10,884 nucleotides of DNA from Fibrobacteraceae bacterium (GCA_023231365.1 JALNVO010000075.1:1-10884); one strand, 5' to 3'; positions 1 to 9,030 are shown, counted from the first letter of the stretch. Made by a program: numbers and translations. Notes: generated by a model not told the origin, from the letters alone.

Positions 1-75
1 AGTAGCGAATTATATACAGGAACTCGTCAATATGGAAAGAAGTCCATCGTGGACGTTATGAGCGAAAAAGCCCGA
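1..75 (+). other. left-edge spacer, possible tail of an upstream gene
   Basis: Two + strand frames are open from the window edge. One ends at TGA 59-61 and would give a C-terminus reading VANYIQELVNMERSPSWTL. The other ends at TAG 112-114 and would end in a phenylalanine/leucine-rich tail that overlaps the promoter-like segment. The first ends cleanly before the TTGACA at 76 and looks more protein-like, but about 20 codons are too few to identify a family. On the minus strand, TATAAT (plus-strand 14-9) with TTTCCA 18 nt upstream of it could be a leftward promoter. I cannot choose between these readings. Confidence 0.25.
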
Positions 76-115
76 TTGACAGGATTTGTCTTTTTACTTT
101 TCTTATATTCCTAGT
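76..115 (+). promoter_or_regulatory. putative promoter of the recCBD operon, possibly leaderless
   Basis: A perfect TTGACA lies at 76-81 and a TATATT -10-like hexamer at 104-109, inside TTTTCTTATATT. The gap between them is 22 nt, longer than the usual 16-18, so they may not be one promoter. If TATATT is the -10 element, a standard start site falls at 116, exactly the A of the recC ATG. No Shine-Dalgarno lies in 95-115, which fits a leaderless mRNA. The symporter gene has nearly the same string, TTTTCTATATT, just before its ATG, which supports a genome-wide promoter style. The hexamers are seen; the function is inferred. Confidence 0.5.
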
Positions 116-3100
116 ATGATCAATTTGAAGTTTGCCGCTGATCTGGATGCCTTGTTTGAAAGCGCCGCAGAAGAGCTTTTTGCCGCTTGGAAGAATCCGT
201 TTGACGCCCCTATAATTATTTTCCCAGAAGAAAAAGTAAAACAGTGGTTCAGACTCCGCTTGCTAAGTTCTCACAAGGTGGAGGCTTTGGCCAATTTGAA
301 TTCCGTTTCAATGGATTCCTTTTTGTGGCAAACGCTCAAGCCTGCGGAAAATGAGCGCATGCTTTCGGCGGAAGTGTTACAGAATGTGATCGAAGCATGG
401 CTTGTGCTGAAAGATGACAAGGGCATCAAGAATTGGCAAATGTTCGGCGAAGATGTCAAAAATTTTATCCGGGTTTCTGCGGAGGAAGCTGACACGGAAG
501 ATGCGGCAAAGCTCTTCGATTTTTCTTTGACGATGGCGGGTTTGTTTTTGGATTATGAAGTGAGCCGTCCTGCGGGTTTTTTGAATGTCGGCGATGCAAA
601 GATCAAGCCGGAGGGAATTCTCGCCTATTGGAAAATGGGGAACTTGCGCAATTTCTTCTCGGACGATCCGTCGTCTAAAGTTTATGCAAAAGAAGAGTGG
701 CAAAAGACTCTCTATTCGAAAATTTTCCATGCAAATGGGGATGGAAAGTCAGTTCTCGACCGCGCTTTTGAAATGAGCGGGACGGGAATCTCTTATTTAA
801 CGCTTCCCTATCTTTACAGTCGAAACAAGGCAAACCTTGCCGAATTAAAGGACAGAGATATCTTTTTCTTCGGACTCTCTGGGCAGGGGCAATTTTACCG
901 CGTTCTCATTCAGGAGATCTCCAAATATGCGAACTTGCACGTCTATATACAGAATCCTTGTGCGGAGTTCTGGGAAGACGTGGGGACGGTGGCGCACAAA
1001 TGGAAGTGGAAAAAGGCGGATGCCCCCGATAAGATTTCTCTGCCAAAAAATGACAGCGATGATCTGGAAACGGGGCTTTCGGATGAAAATGACCTTCTCC
1101 GGAATTGGGGGCGCACGGGCCGAGAAAACATCCGCCTCTGGTGCCTCGCTTCGGATTATGATTTTGATTATCAAGGCACAACAGGGCAATCGGAAAAATC
1201 ATTGCTTGGCACGGTTCAGAATTTGGTGCAGCACCGCCAAAATTCCTGTGCAGAAAGCTTGCCTGGCAAAGAAGATCCGTCTTTGACGGTTCTTGCTTCC
1301 CCGACAAAAATTCGCGAAGTGGAAGCCCTCCATACAAAAGTTTGCAAGCTTTTGGAATCGGGGGCGCGTTTAGATGAAATGATGGTACTCTCGCCTTCTT
1401 TGGATGATTATCACACGGCAATAGAAGAAGTATTCCATCATGTTCCTTATGGCGATCCGTCGTATATTCCTTATACGATTTTGGATTCTTCGGAAAAAGA
1501 TTCCTTTACTTCCAAAGCCGCTGAAATTTTGTTGCAGATCCGTAGGAAAAAAGGCCTGGACCGCCCCTCTTTCTTTGAACTCGTCAAAAATCCTGTGGTT
1601 CAGTGCGTCCGCGGAATTTCTCCAGAAGAGGTTGCTTCTTGGGCAGAGTGGGTGAGTGATTTGAATGTATACCGCAATGTCCAAGAGATGCTGCCCTATA
1701 ATTGGAGCTTCGGCGTTAAACGCATGCTTTTGGCGCGCTGGATGGATAAGCCCTATTTAACGGAATCGGGAGTTGCCTATTATCCGTATGAAAATATGGA
1801 TTCGAGGAACAATGCCGCGCTTGAAAAATTTGTGCAGGCGGTGGATTCTCTGGATGCGTGGTCAAAGCTACCTTCAGAGCTTTCCATTGCCGATGTGGAT
1901 GGGGTGAAGTCCGTTTTTAATGAATGGCTGAATGGCGATGAAGATCCTCTGGAAAAGAAGGTTTGCAAAAATCTCCTGTCTTCTTTGAATACGATCCAGT
2001 TTGAATTTTATGCGGGTCGCCAAAAGATGCCTTTCGATGAGCTTTCCTTTGCTCTTTCCTTTGCGATGCAGGGCGTGAAAACGGGTAATGGCAGGCTTTT
2101 TACAGGTGGGCTTTCGTTTATGAAACTCGCTGCAAACCGCTCTTTGCCTGTAAAGTACGCGTTTATGCTGGGAATGGGTGCCAAGGATTTCCCGGGCCGC
2201 AATAGTGAAAATTCTTTCGATTTGCGCTTGTCTTGCCCGCGTTGGCCTGGCGATGACCGCGTTATCGACAAAAACCGTTATGCATTTCTATGCGAATTTA
2301 TGAGCGCCAAGCGAGAATTGCACATAAGCTATGTGAACCGCGATTTGCAAAAGGACGAAGAACTGGAGCCTTCGGGCGTTGTCCGTGATCTGATGAATTT
2401 TGTGCGGAAGGTCAAACCGGATTTTAAGGAAGATTCTATTGCCCTGGATGAAACTCGGGACTTGAGCGAACTCTATACCAAGCGTTCTTTGCGGAACAAG
2501 AAGATGGTTTTGATGGAAAATGACTTTGTCTTTGCTAAGAAGCCAAATAGCGAGTTCCAAAAAAGTTTGCATGAGGTTCCTGAAAAAATTTACGGTTGGC
2601 AGCTTAAGAAGTTCCTGGAAAATCCTTTTGAATTTCAAGTGAATTTTTCGATGCATTTGCCTGAAGAAGTGGAAGACGAAACGATCAAGCCCTTTGAACC
2701 TATAGAAGTCGATGCGCTTCAAAAGCATTCGCTTTCGTCGGCTTTGTTTGAATCTTCCGTCTTGCAAAATGAAAATGCAGATGATTTTATAAAATTGCGA
2801 TTGAAGGTGTCCGAGGCAAAAGGAGACATCCCGAATGGTTTTTTCAAGATCGGAGTTGAACAGGCGCTCAAATCCCGTTATGAAAATCAATTGAGTGAAT
2901 TGAATGCGCTAAGCTTGAATAAGGGAGAAATCAAGGGGAAACTTCCTCTTCAATATTTTTATTCTCAAAAAAATGAAGTGAGCACACTTTTTGCTGAAAC
3001 GGATTTTTATCTGAAGGATTCAGAATCTTCCTATCATCTATTCTCTGTGTGCTCGGGTAAGGCAGGCTTCCGGCATTTTTTGAATTCTTTTGTTTGTAGT

Positions 3101-3538
3101 CTGATGATTGCGGCAAATTCAACAGAGGCTGCAGTAAATTTTTGTCTATATGTTATTCCCGGAGTCAGTGAAGGAAAAAAGATCGGGAGGTATTCCCTAA
3201 CGCCTGAAATGGCTAAGAATCGTTTGAACCTGATTATCGAAAAATGCTTTCAAGAGCGCTATGCGAAGCTTCTACCGGTCGATTTTGTTTTGAATTCTAA
3301 AGTAAAGGATTTGAATGGTGCGAAAGTGAAAGGGATGAAAGATATCCCTTCTAATTTAAATGACCTCATTGAGGGCTATTGGCCGTATCCCTTTGCTGCA
3401 AGGGACTTCTTCAATGAAGATGATTTTGGTTTTGGCGGTGTGGAATCTTTCAAGAAAAATTTGCAAAAGGAAAGAGCTTTTATGATAAGCATCATACGGG
3501 AACTTTTTGAGGAAGGATCTTCGGAGGCTCGCGAATGA
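116..3538 (+). CDS. recC: RecC, Chi-recognition and scaffold subunit of exodeoxyribonuclease V (RecBCD)
   Basis: The product is a 1140-residue cytoplasmic protein (E. coli RecC is about 1122) that scaffolds RecB and RecD, splits the duplex and scans the 3' strand for Chi. The start is ATG 116. The first residues, MINLKFAADLDAL, align without a gap to the E. coli N-terminus, whereas the in-frame TTG at 86 would add ten unmatched residues and sits inside the promoter-like segment. RecC family blocks include KVKQWF at 40-45, SFLW at 68-71, IFFFGLSGQGQFY near 249, NPC at 280-282, NDLLRNWGRTGRENI, a region matching the E. coli REVEVLHDRL segment, RSLP at 675-678 and GMGAKDFP at 686-693. There is no Walker A motif, as expected for the inactivated helicase fold of RecC. 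Its stop overlaps the recB start (ATGA). Residues aligned with E. coli Chi-reading Q38, T40 and L64 are P37, E39 and S65, while Q43 and W71 match Q44 and W70. The AddB alternative is disfavoured because the similarity is to RecC throughout. Confidence 0.95.
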   Translation: MINLKFAADLDALFESAAEELFAAWKNPFDAPIIIFPEEKVKQWFRLRLLSSHKVEALANLNSVSMDSFLWQTLKPAENERMLSAEVLQNVIEAWLVLKDDKGIKNWQMFGEDVKNFIRVSAEEADTEDAAKLFDFSLTMAGLFLDYEVSRPAGFLNVGDAKIKPEGILAYWKMGNLRNFFSDDPSSKVYAKEEWQKTLYSKIFHANGDGKSVLDRAFEMSGTGISYLTLPYLYSRNKANLAELKDRDIFFFGLSGQGQFYRVLIQEISKYANLHVYIQNPCAEFWEDVGTVAHKWKWKKADAPDKISLPKNDSDDLETGLSDENDLLRNWGRTGRENIRLWCLASDYDFDYQGTTGQSEKSLLGTVQNLVQHRQNSCAESLPGKEDPSLTVLASPTKIREVEALHTKVCKLLESGARLDEMMVLSPSLDDYHTAIEEVFHHVPYGDPSYIPYTILDSSEKDSFTSKAAEILLQIRRKKGLDRPSFFELVKNPVVQCVRGISPEEVASWAEWVSDLNVYRNVQEMLPYNWSFGVKRMLLARWMDKPYLTESGVAYYPYENMDSRNNAALEKFVQAVDSLDAWSKLPSELSIADVDGVKSVFNEWLNGDEDPLEKKVCKNLLSSLNTIQFEFYAGRQKMPFDELSFALSFAMQGVKTGNGRLFTGGLSFMKLAANRSLPVKYAFMLGMGAKDFPGRNSENSFDLRLSCPRWPGDDRVIDKNRYAFLCEFMSAKRELHISYVNRDLQKDEELEPSGVVRDLMNFVRKVKPDFKEDSIALDETRDLSELYTKRSLRNKKMVLMENDFVFAKKPNSEFQKSLHEVPEKIYGWQLKKFLENPFEFQVNFSMHLPEEVEDETIKPFEPIEVDALQKHSLSSALFESSVLQNENADDFIKLRLKVSEAKGDIPNGFFKIGVEQALKSRYENQLSELNALSLNKGEIKGKLPLQYFYSQKNEVSTLFAETDFYLKDSESSYHLFSVCSGKAGFRHFLNSFVCSLMIAANSTEAAVNFCLYVIPGVSEGKKIGRYSLTPEMAKNRLNLIIEKCFQERYAKLLPVDFVLNSKVKDLNGAKVKGMKDIPSNLNDLIEGYWPYPFAARDFFNEDDFGFGGVESFKKNLQKERAFMISIIRELFEEGSSEARE
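3523..3527 (+). promoter_or_regulatory. Shine-Dalgarno of recB inside the end of recC
   Basis: GGAGG lies 7 nt before the recB ATG at 3535, within the last codons of recC. It fixes the recB start and, with the ATGA overlap, points to translational coupling of the two subunits. It contrasts with recC and the symporter, which lack such a site. Confidence 0.7.
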
Positions 3539-6500
3539 ATGATCTGAAGCCTTTTGATATAAAGACCTTTGATACAGAGAAGGATGCGTTCATCGAAGCT
3601 TCTGCCGGCACGGGCAAAACTTATACGATTCAGCGGATCGTGGCAAAAATAATTGGCAGCGGTAAAGCGCATCTCCCTTCTGTTTTGCTTGTGACTTATA
3701 CAGATAAAGCTGCGGGAGAACTCCGCGACCGCATCCGCAAAATTTTAGAGAAGGGAATAGAAGATTCTGAACTTATCGATGAAATTTTTGAGAAGACCTC
3801 TGAAGAGGAGAAGTTGCGCATAAAAGGATGCTTTTATCAAGCAGTCCAAAGCATAGACCTCGCTTCTATTTATACGATCCACTCTTTTTGTGAAAGGGTA
3901 ATCAAGTCTTCGGCATTTGAAGCGAATGCTGCGTTGAGCCTTGCGCAGACTTCGGAAGAAACGGTGCGAAGTATTGTAGAAAAACGTTGCCGCGATGTAT
4001 GGGCTTTAGATGAAAACGCGCAATTCATACTTCTGATGGCTGGCGCGAATTCGGTGATGGATAAAGTGGCGCGCATTGCGGGTAGCTATATTCCTGAAAC
4101 CATTGATCTCGCGGAGCTTGAGGTGAACTCCCTTTATTTTAAAAATAGGATGGAGCTTCAAACCTTTTTTATGGCAAAAGGAGTACAGAAAAAAGAATCT
4201 GCACCCTTTAGGCGTAATTTTGAAAAAATAAAAGCCTATGCGGAAAAGAACAAGGATGGAAAAATAAAGGAATTTATCGATATCTTGGAGCTTTGGGATG
4301 GTGTGAGTCCGCTTTACGATGGTCGTTCGTATTCAAAGCGATTTTTTGGAAAGTATCCTGAGCTTTCGCCCGAGTTCGATTTTTTTGTGGACTGCAATGA
4401 AGGCTTTGAGAACTTGAAAAACAGTATCATTCAGAATTTTGAGATTTCCGAAGCTAAAGTGGTTTATGAAGCTTGGCAAAAATCCAAGCGGGAGAATAAG
4501 GAACAGACCTTTAACGATATGATTCTGAATGTGTACCGCAACGTGATTGCGAAAGGTTCTGCTCTTTGCAAAGAAATCCAGTCGCGTTATGCGTATGCAA
4601 TTATCGATGAATTTCAAGATACGAACAACCTTCAATGGGAAATTTTCCGCACGGCATTCTTGAATTCCAAAGCTAACCATATCTATGTTGTCGGCGACCC
4701 GAAGCAATCCATTTATGCTTTTCAAGGAGCTAATCTCAATGTTTACCGCAAAGCTATAGGAGAAATCAAAACGGGATTCCGGCTTGCGTGCAATCATAGG
4801 TCTTCGGATGGTGTGATTAAGGCTTGCGATGCTGTATTTGAACAAGCGGCTTATGCGGAGGAAAATTCCAAAGATTTTGGTGATGCTTTCGTTCCTTCTG
4901 AATGTCCGAAAGAAAATGAAAAAATTGCTGCGTTGAATAGCTCTTCCTTTCCTCCGGTGTGGCTTGCTCCAGAATCGACAAGTCCCTTTGATTTTGCCAA
5001 GTTCGCTGTTTCGCGTCTTGCGGAAATATTTGAAATAAAAGAAGGCAAAACGGCATTGCAAATCTGGGATCCGCATGAAAATGCACTCCGCAATTTGCGC
5101 TATTCCGATGTTGCTGTACTTGCCCGTACACGGACGGAAATGCCGTGGATAGAAAGGGAACTTGCAAAGGCAGGCGTGCCCGTGCTCCGCTATAAGGATA
5201 ATTCTTTGTTTACGGATGCGGAATGTTCCCATTGGATTGCGCTTCTCCGTGCTATAGGTACAGAAGATAATTCGGCGGGTAACCAGGTTGCGATTCGGGC
5301 GGCTTTGCTTACTTTGTTTGTACATCCAGACTATCGCAATGGACTTTCAAAATTAGACTTTGCCGAAAAATTTTCTTTTGAAGATGAGCGGGCTCCGTTT
5401 TTGACAATGCTTGCCCATTGGCGTATTCTCGCTTGCAAAAAGGCTTGGGCCGAGCTTTTTGAAGCGATCTATTCGGATTCGAAAATAGAAGAAACTCTCG
5501 GCGGAAGTGATAATATGCAGTCGCTTGCCAAAATTCGGCAGATTGGCGATTATATTGTGAATGTTCTTTACGCGAGAAGCTATTCTCTGGAAGAGATGGT
5601 GACGCTTCTTGAAAATTTGCATACGGCTAATGCTGATGCAGATGAGGATGGTGAAATTGTAGCAAAAGGCACTGATTTGCCCGCAGTACAAGTGATGACG
5701 ATTCACGCATCAAAAGGCTTGGAGTTCCCCGTAGTTGTCCTTGCGGGTGGCTATAAAGGAATAAATAATCATGGCTATTCCATTTGCTTGGAAGATTTGG
5801 AAGAAGAAATTTCTGCGGGGGCTTTGCCTAAACGCCGGATAGCTTTCCAGCGGACGGACAAAATTGCAGTTGCGGAAGAAGCGGAATGGCGCCGCCTTTT
5901 CTATGTGGCGCTTACGCGTGCGGAATACTTGCTTGTTTTGCCGAGATACGAAGCTAAGAAAAAATCGCCGTCTTCTTTTTTGGCTCCGACAATGAATGCT
6001 ATGGAGCGGCGCGGTTTGGGAAACTTCCTTTTTGCAGGAAAGCCGGAAGATGGATTTTTCCCCGGTACTTTTTTTGCGGGTGTTTTTAGCAAGTATGCAG
6101 AATCGCTTTCTCAAAGATATTCCACGGAATCGGCGACGTTTGACATAGATGAAATCCTAAAGTCTAAATTTGGACAAATTAACAATCATACGCTTTGCTT
6201 GCGCAGTACATCTTATTCGCAAATAGCTCATTCCGCAATAAAGGATACGGATTCGGAAGACGGTAACTTCTATCACGAAGATGCTGAGAGTGATATACAA
6301 ACAGTAGAAAGAATAGAAGATCTTGTTGATGGATTTCCTTCGCAGATAAAGTCCAAGAATTTCCCCAAAGGCAAGGAACTCGGCGAAGCGATGCATGGCA
6401 TATTTGAAAATGCTGATTTTGTGCGTATGGGCAATATGTCTTTAGAAGACTTGCAAAAGGACAAAGATCTCTGCGATCTAGTAACGGATAATTTTGAAAC

Positions 6501-7068
6501 CAACGGTTTCTCGCTTAAAAAACACAAGGACTGGTTGGAAGATGCTATAGGAATTGTGCATCGAACGCTCCGCGCCCGCTTTGTAGATGCAAAAAATGGC
6601 GGTTTTTCGCTCAAGGATATTTCTTCCGAAGACCGCAAGGCCGAAATGCTTTTCCAGATTAACGGCAGTGAACGCTGGGTCGGTAAGGGCTATATTGATT
6701 TGGCCTTCCGCCGCAAAGGGAAAGGTGGAGAGGATCTCTTTTACATTCTGGATTGGAAGTCGGATTCTATGAATTCTTATTCGCCTCGTAATCTGGAAGA
6801 GGAAATCACTAAAATGCATTATGATGTGCAGCGCGTGTTTTATTCTCGCTTTATGATCCAGTGGATTAAGGGCTTCTACCCGGCGGCAAGCGAACAGGAA
6901 ATCTTTGAAAAGTATTTTGGTGGTATTTATTACGTGTTTTTCCGCGGTTGTAAAGAGGCTTCCGATGCAGGAATCTATTCAAAACAATTTGAGGCTTACG
7001 CAGAAATTAAATCGCAATACGAAGCTTTGATCCAAAGACCTATGGAGAGCGACTTAAAAGGAAAATGA
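3535..7068 (+). CDS. recB: RecB, 3'-5' helicase and nuclease subunit of exodeoxyribonuclease V
   Basis: The product is an 1177-residue SF1A (UvrD-like) helicase fused to a C-terminal nuclease, almost the length of E. coli RecB (1180). It unwinds from double-strand ends, cuts both strands, and after Chi helps load RecA. Motifs are in order: Walker A EASAGTGKT at 21-29 (K28); FNDM before the Walker B/DEFQD box IIDEFQD at 356-362; GDPKQSIYAFQGA from about 387; motif V TIHASKGLEF at 722-731; motif VI ending in VALTRAE at 791-797. The nuclease domain has LGEAMHG with H954, GYIDLAF with D1055, DWKSD with D1073 and K1075, and QxxxY at Q1099/Y1103, followed by FGGIYYVFFRG. These match E. coli H956, D1067, D1080 and K1082, so the nuclease should be active. 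The start overlaps the recC stop (ATGA) and has GGAGG 7 nt upstream; the stop overlaps the recD start the same way. No truncation or frameshift is seen. Confidence 0.98.
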   Translation: MNDLKPFDIKTFDTEKDAFIEASAGTGKTYTIQRIVAKIIGSGKAHLPSVLLVTYTDKAAGELRDRIRKILEKGIEDSELIDEIFEKTSEEEKLRIKGCFYQAVQSIDLASIYTIHSFCERVIKSSAFEANAALSLAQTSEETVRSIVEKRCRDVWALDENAQFILLMAGANSVMDKVARIAGSYIPETIDLAELEVNSLYFKNRMELQTFFMAKGVQKKESAPFRRNFEKIKAYAEKNKDGKIKEFIDILELWDGVSPLYDGRSYSKRFFGKYPELSPEFDFFVDCNEGFENLKNSIIQNFEISEAKVVYEAWQKSKRENKEQTFNDMILNVYRNVIAKGSALCKEIQSRYAYAIIDEFQDTNNLQWEIFRTAFLNSKANHIYVVGDPKQSIYAFQGANLNVYRKAIGEIKTGFRLACNHRSSDGVIKACDAVFEQAAYAEENSKDFGDAFVPSECPKENEKIAALNSSSFPPVWLAPESTSPFDFAKFAVSRLAEIFEIKEGKTALQIWDPHENALRNLRYSDVAVLARTRTEMPWIERELAKAGVPVLRYKDNSLFTDAECSHWIALLRAIGTEDNSAGNQVAIRAALLTLFVHPDYRNGLSKLDFAEKFSFEDERAPFLTMLAHWRILACKKAWAELFEAIYSDSKIEETLGGSDNMQSLAKIRQIGDYIVNVLYARSYSLEEMVTLLENLHTANADADEDGEIVAKGTDLPAVQVMTIHASKGLEFPVVVLAGGYKGINNHGYSICLEDLEEEISAGALPKRRIAFQRTDKIAVAEEAEWRRLFYVALTRAEYLLVLPRYEAKKKSPSSFLAPTMNAMERRGLGNFLFAGKPEDGFFPGTFFAGVFSKYAESLSQRYSTESATFDIDEILKSKFGQINNHTLCLRSTSYSQIAHSAIKDTDSEDGNFYHEDAESDIQTVERIEDLVDGFPSQIKSKNFPKGKELGEAMHGIFENADFVRMGNMSLEDLQKDKDLCDLVTDNFETNGFSLKKHKDWLEDAIGIVHRTLRARFVDAKNGGFSLKDISSEDRKAEMLFQINGSERWVGKGYIDLAFRRKGKGGEDLFYILDWKSDSMNSYSPRNLEEEITKMHYDVQRVFYSRFMIQWIKGFYPAASEQEIFEKYFGGIYYVFFRGCKEASDAGIYSKQFEAYAEIKSQYEALIQRPMESDLKGK

Positions 7069-8948
7069 GAAATATGAGCTACAGTGAATTTATCCTTTCC
7101 TTGGAAAATGTGCATGGTGTTTCTTGGTTGCAGAAGAATATGATTCAGCGGTTGGATGAATTTTGCCCTGCCATTTCGAATGAAATGAAGATTTTCTTGA
7201 CGGCGCTTCTTGTGCTGGAAGACGATGGCAATACGCTGATTTCTTGCGATTTGGAAAAGGCTTCTCAAAAGTGGGCGGTGAAATGGAATTCTCTTTGCGC
7301 CATGAATGAGAATGCTTTGGTGGAACAGAATGCGGGCGATTTGAAAGGGGAATTTAAAAAGGCGCTGGCTGAGATTGTCGGCGGAAAGTACCCGGAACTC
7401 GTTGGCGGTAAATTAGACGCGCGCCCTTTTATCTGTGAAGAAAATTCTCTTTATATCCAGAAGTATTTTGCGGCTAAGCTCAATATTGAAAGAAAAATTG
7501 CAGAACTTTTTCCTTCGACGACTTCAAAAACGGAACGATCCGAGCTGGAATCCCTAAGGTCCGAGATTAAAGGCCTTGCTGGTATCGAATTCAATTCGGA
7601 ACAATTGGAAGCTGTCACTCGAGGCAAAAATGAGAATTTGATTATTACGGGAGGCCCGGGCACTGGAAAGACTACAGTCGCTTTTTATATTCTCTGCGCT
7701 CTTCTCAAAAAAGAAGAATTCAAAGACTGTGCTGTTTATTTGGCGGCTCCGAGCGGAAAGGCTGCGGATCGCATGCAAGAAAGCATTGGAAACAGCCTTG
7801 CGAGAATTAAAGAGAACGAACGGAATGGAGATGATAAATCCGTTTATGATAAAATCGCCAAATTGGAAGGGGCCACGATACATCGCCTATTGAACTTTCG
7901 CCCGCAGGAGAATGGCTTTCATTATAATTCGCAGAATCTTTTCCCCAAAGAATCGATCTTTATCATTGATGAAGCATCTATGATAGATATTAGTTTGTTT
8001 GCAAATCTGCTTTCGGCGATTCCTCGTGGAGCTAGAATTTTTCTTTTGGGCGATAAGGATCAATTGCCCTCGGTGGAAGCGGGTGCCGTTCTTGGCGAAC
8101 TTCTTGCTCAAAAAAAAGACTCTGTTGTAGAGCTTTCTATTTCCCGTCGTTTTAACGCAGATTCCGCCATCGGGAATTTGGCGAAGTATATCAATGATCC
8201 GAGTGAAAATACATTGCAGGACCGTTTTTCTTTTTGGCAAAAAGATTTGTTGCATATAAAGGAGAATTCTATTCAGTTGATAGAGATGCCTGCTGAGTTT
8301 CAGCTAAAAAAGGATGGCGTCCAACAGGTGGCTAATTTTTGGGCGGCTACTTTTTACAGGGATCTCGCCGCTTGTGCGAAAAATGTAAATGTCCCTGAGA
8401 ATCGGGAATCTCTGCTGGAGGATGAAAATTGCAAATCGCTTTGGGCGTTCGTAGAGCGCTCCCGAATCCTCTGTGCAGAGCGTGAAGGCCTTTGCGGAGT
8501 GAATGCCTTGAATTTGGCGATATTGAATTCTGTTTTAGGCTCTATGTCCGATGAAGTTGGCAAAATCGTGATGCTCAATCAAAATCAGAGTGCATATAAA
8601 TTATACAATGGCGATACTGGCGTTATTGTTAAAAACGCCGACGGTATCAAATTTATTATGTTCAAGAAGAGCCTCCGGTTCGTATTTTATACATTATCTT
8701 CGTTTCCTGCTAAGAATGTGGACACTGCTTTTGCGATTACTGTGCATAAAGCCCAGGGTTCCGAATTTGATAGTGTACTTCTTTTTTTGCCCGACAAAAA
8801 GGAACACCCTCTTTTCAACAAGCAGATTATTTATACGGGAGTTACCCGTGCAAAAAAGTATGCTGCCGTAATTTCTAATGCAGACTCTTTTGCAAAGGGT
8901 ATAGTTAAAACGATTACCCGGGATACGGGAATTGTGATCAGCCGTTAA
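7065..8948 (+). CDS. recD: RecD, 5'-3' helicase subunit of exodeoxyribonuclease V
   Basis: The product is a 627-residue SF1B helicase (E. coli RecD 608) that moves 5'-3' on the opposite strand to RecB and is needed for nuclease control and Chi response. Visible motifs are Walker A GGPGTGKT at 196-203 (K202), Walker B IIDEASM with D302/E303, GDKDQLPSVEAGAVLGEL from G329, LYNGDTGVI before motif V, TVHKAQGSEF at 559-568, and YTGVTRAKKY around 590-599 with R595. The first 190 or so residues are the poorly conserved RecD N-terminal domain that contacts RecC in E. coli. The length and absence of a long N-terminal extension favour RecD over RecD2/TraA-type helicases, as does the position directly after recB. 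The ATG at 7065 overlaps the recB stop. A second in-frame ATG at 7074 is an alternative, since AGGA (7059-7062) is too close to the first and rather far from the second. It is the last gene of the operon. Confidence 0.96.
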   Translation: MRNMSYSEFILSLENVHGVSWLQKNMIQRLDEFCPAISNEMKIFLTALLVLEDDGNTLISCDLEKASQKWAVKWNSLCAMNENALVEQNAGDLKGEFKKALAEIVGGKYPELVGGKLDARPFICEENSLYIQKYFAAKLNIERKIAELFPSTTSKTERSELESLRSEIKGLAGIEFNSEQLEAVTRGKNENLIITGGPGTGKTTVAFYILCALLKKEEFKDCAVYLAAPSGKAADRMQESIGNSLARIKENERNGDDKSVYDKIAKLEGATIHRLLNFRPQENGFHYNSQNLFPKESIFIIDEASMIDISLFANLLSAIPRGARIFLLGDKDQLPSVEAGAVLGELLAQKKDSVVELSISRRFNADSAIGNLAKYINDPSENTLQDRFSFWQKDLLHIKENSIQLIEMPAEFQLKKDGVQQVANFWAATFYRDLAACAKNVNVPENRESLLEDENCKSLWAFVERSRILCAEREGLCGVNALNLAILNSVLGSMSDEVGKIVMLNQNQSAYKLYNGDTGVIVKNADGIKFIMFKKSLRFVFYTLSSFPAKNVDTAFAITVHKAQGSEFDSVLLFLPDKKEHPLFNKQIIYTGVTRAKKYAAVISNADSFAKGIVKTITRDTGIVISR

Positions 8949-8957
8949 GGCGACATT

Positions 8958-9030
8958 CTCAGCGTCACCCCGGGCCTTTCGATGAGTCATTTTCCCTCGG
9001 CGTCACCCCGGACGATAGATCCGGGGTCTT
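8958..9030. repeat. REP-like repeat: two CGTCACCCCGG copies, one with a hairpin
   Basis: CTCAGCGTCACCCCGG (8958-8973) and CTCGGCGTCACCCCGG (8996-9011) are 16-nt copies with one mismatch, 38 nt apart. The second continues into a perfect hairpin: ACCCCGGA (9005-9012), a 7-nt loop, TCCGGGGT (9020-9027). The first copy lacks the right arm. Palindromes built on GTCACCCCGGA...TCCGGGGTC resemble dispersed intergenic repeats known from many bacterial genomes. Lying 57 nt after the recD stop, the hairpin may end or stabilise the recCBD transcript, but no T-run follows it, so it is not a classical intrinsic terminator. Confidence 0.7.

Noticed and set aside
86..115. TTG 86 as the recC start
   Set aside because: It lies within the promoter-like region, has AGGA only 1 nt away, and adds ten residues with no match, while ATG 116 aligns directly with the E. 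coli RecC start.
4333..5325. Long minus-strand open frame (330 residues) opposite recB, and similar ones opposite recC and recD
   Set aside because: They lie entirely against strongly conserved helicase coding sequence, are rich in Arg/Ile/Phe/His as expected of antisense shadows, and show no recognisable domain.
116..8948. E. coli-type Chi (GCTGGTGG) within the operon
   Set aside because: I did not notice a copy on reading, for example only TTTGGTGG near 6918, but reading by eye is not a reliable search and says little about the genome.
9005..9030. Intrinsic terminator of the recCBD operon
   Set aside because: The stem is strong and GC-rich but is followed by CTTGCAGC rather than a T-run; kept only as a repeat with a possible role in transcript ending.
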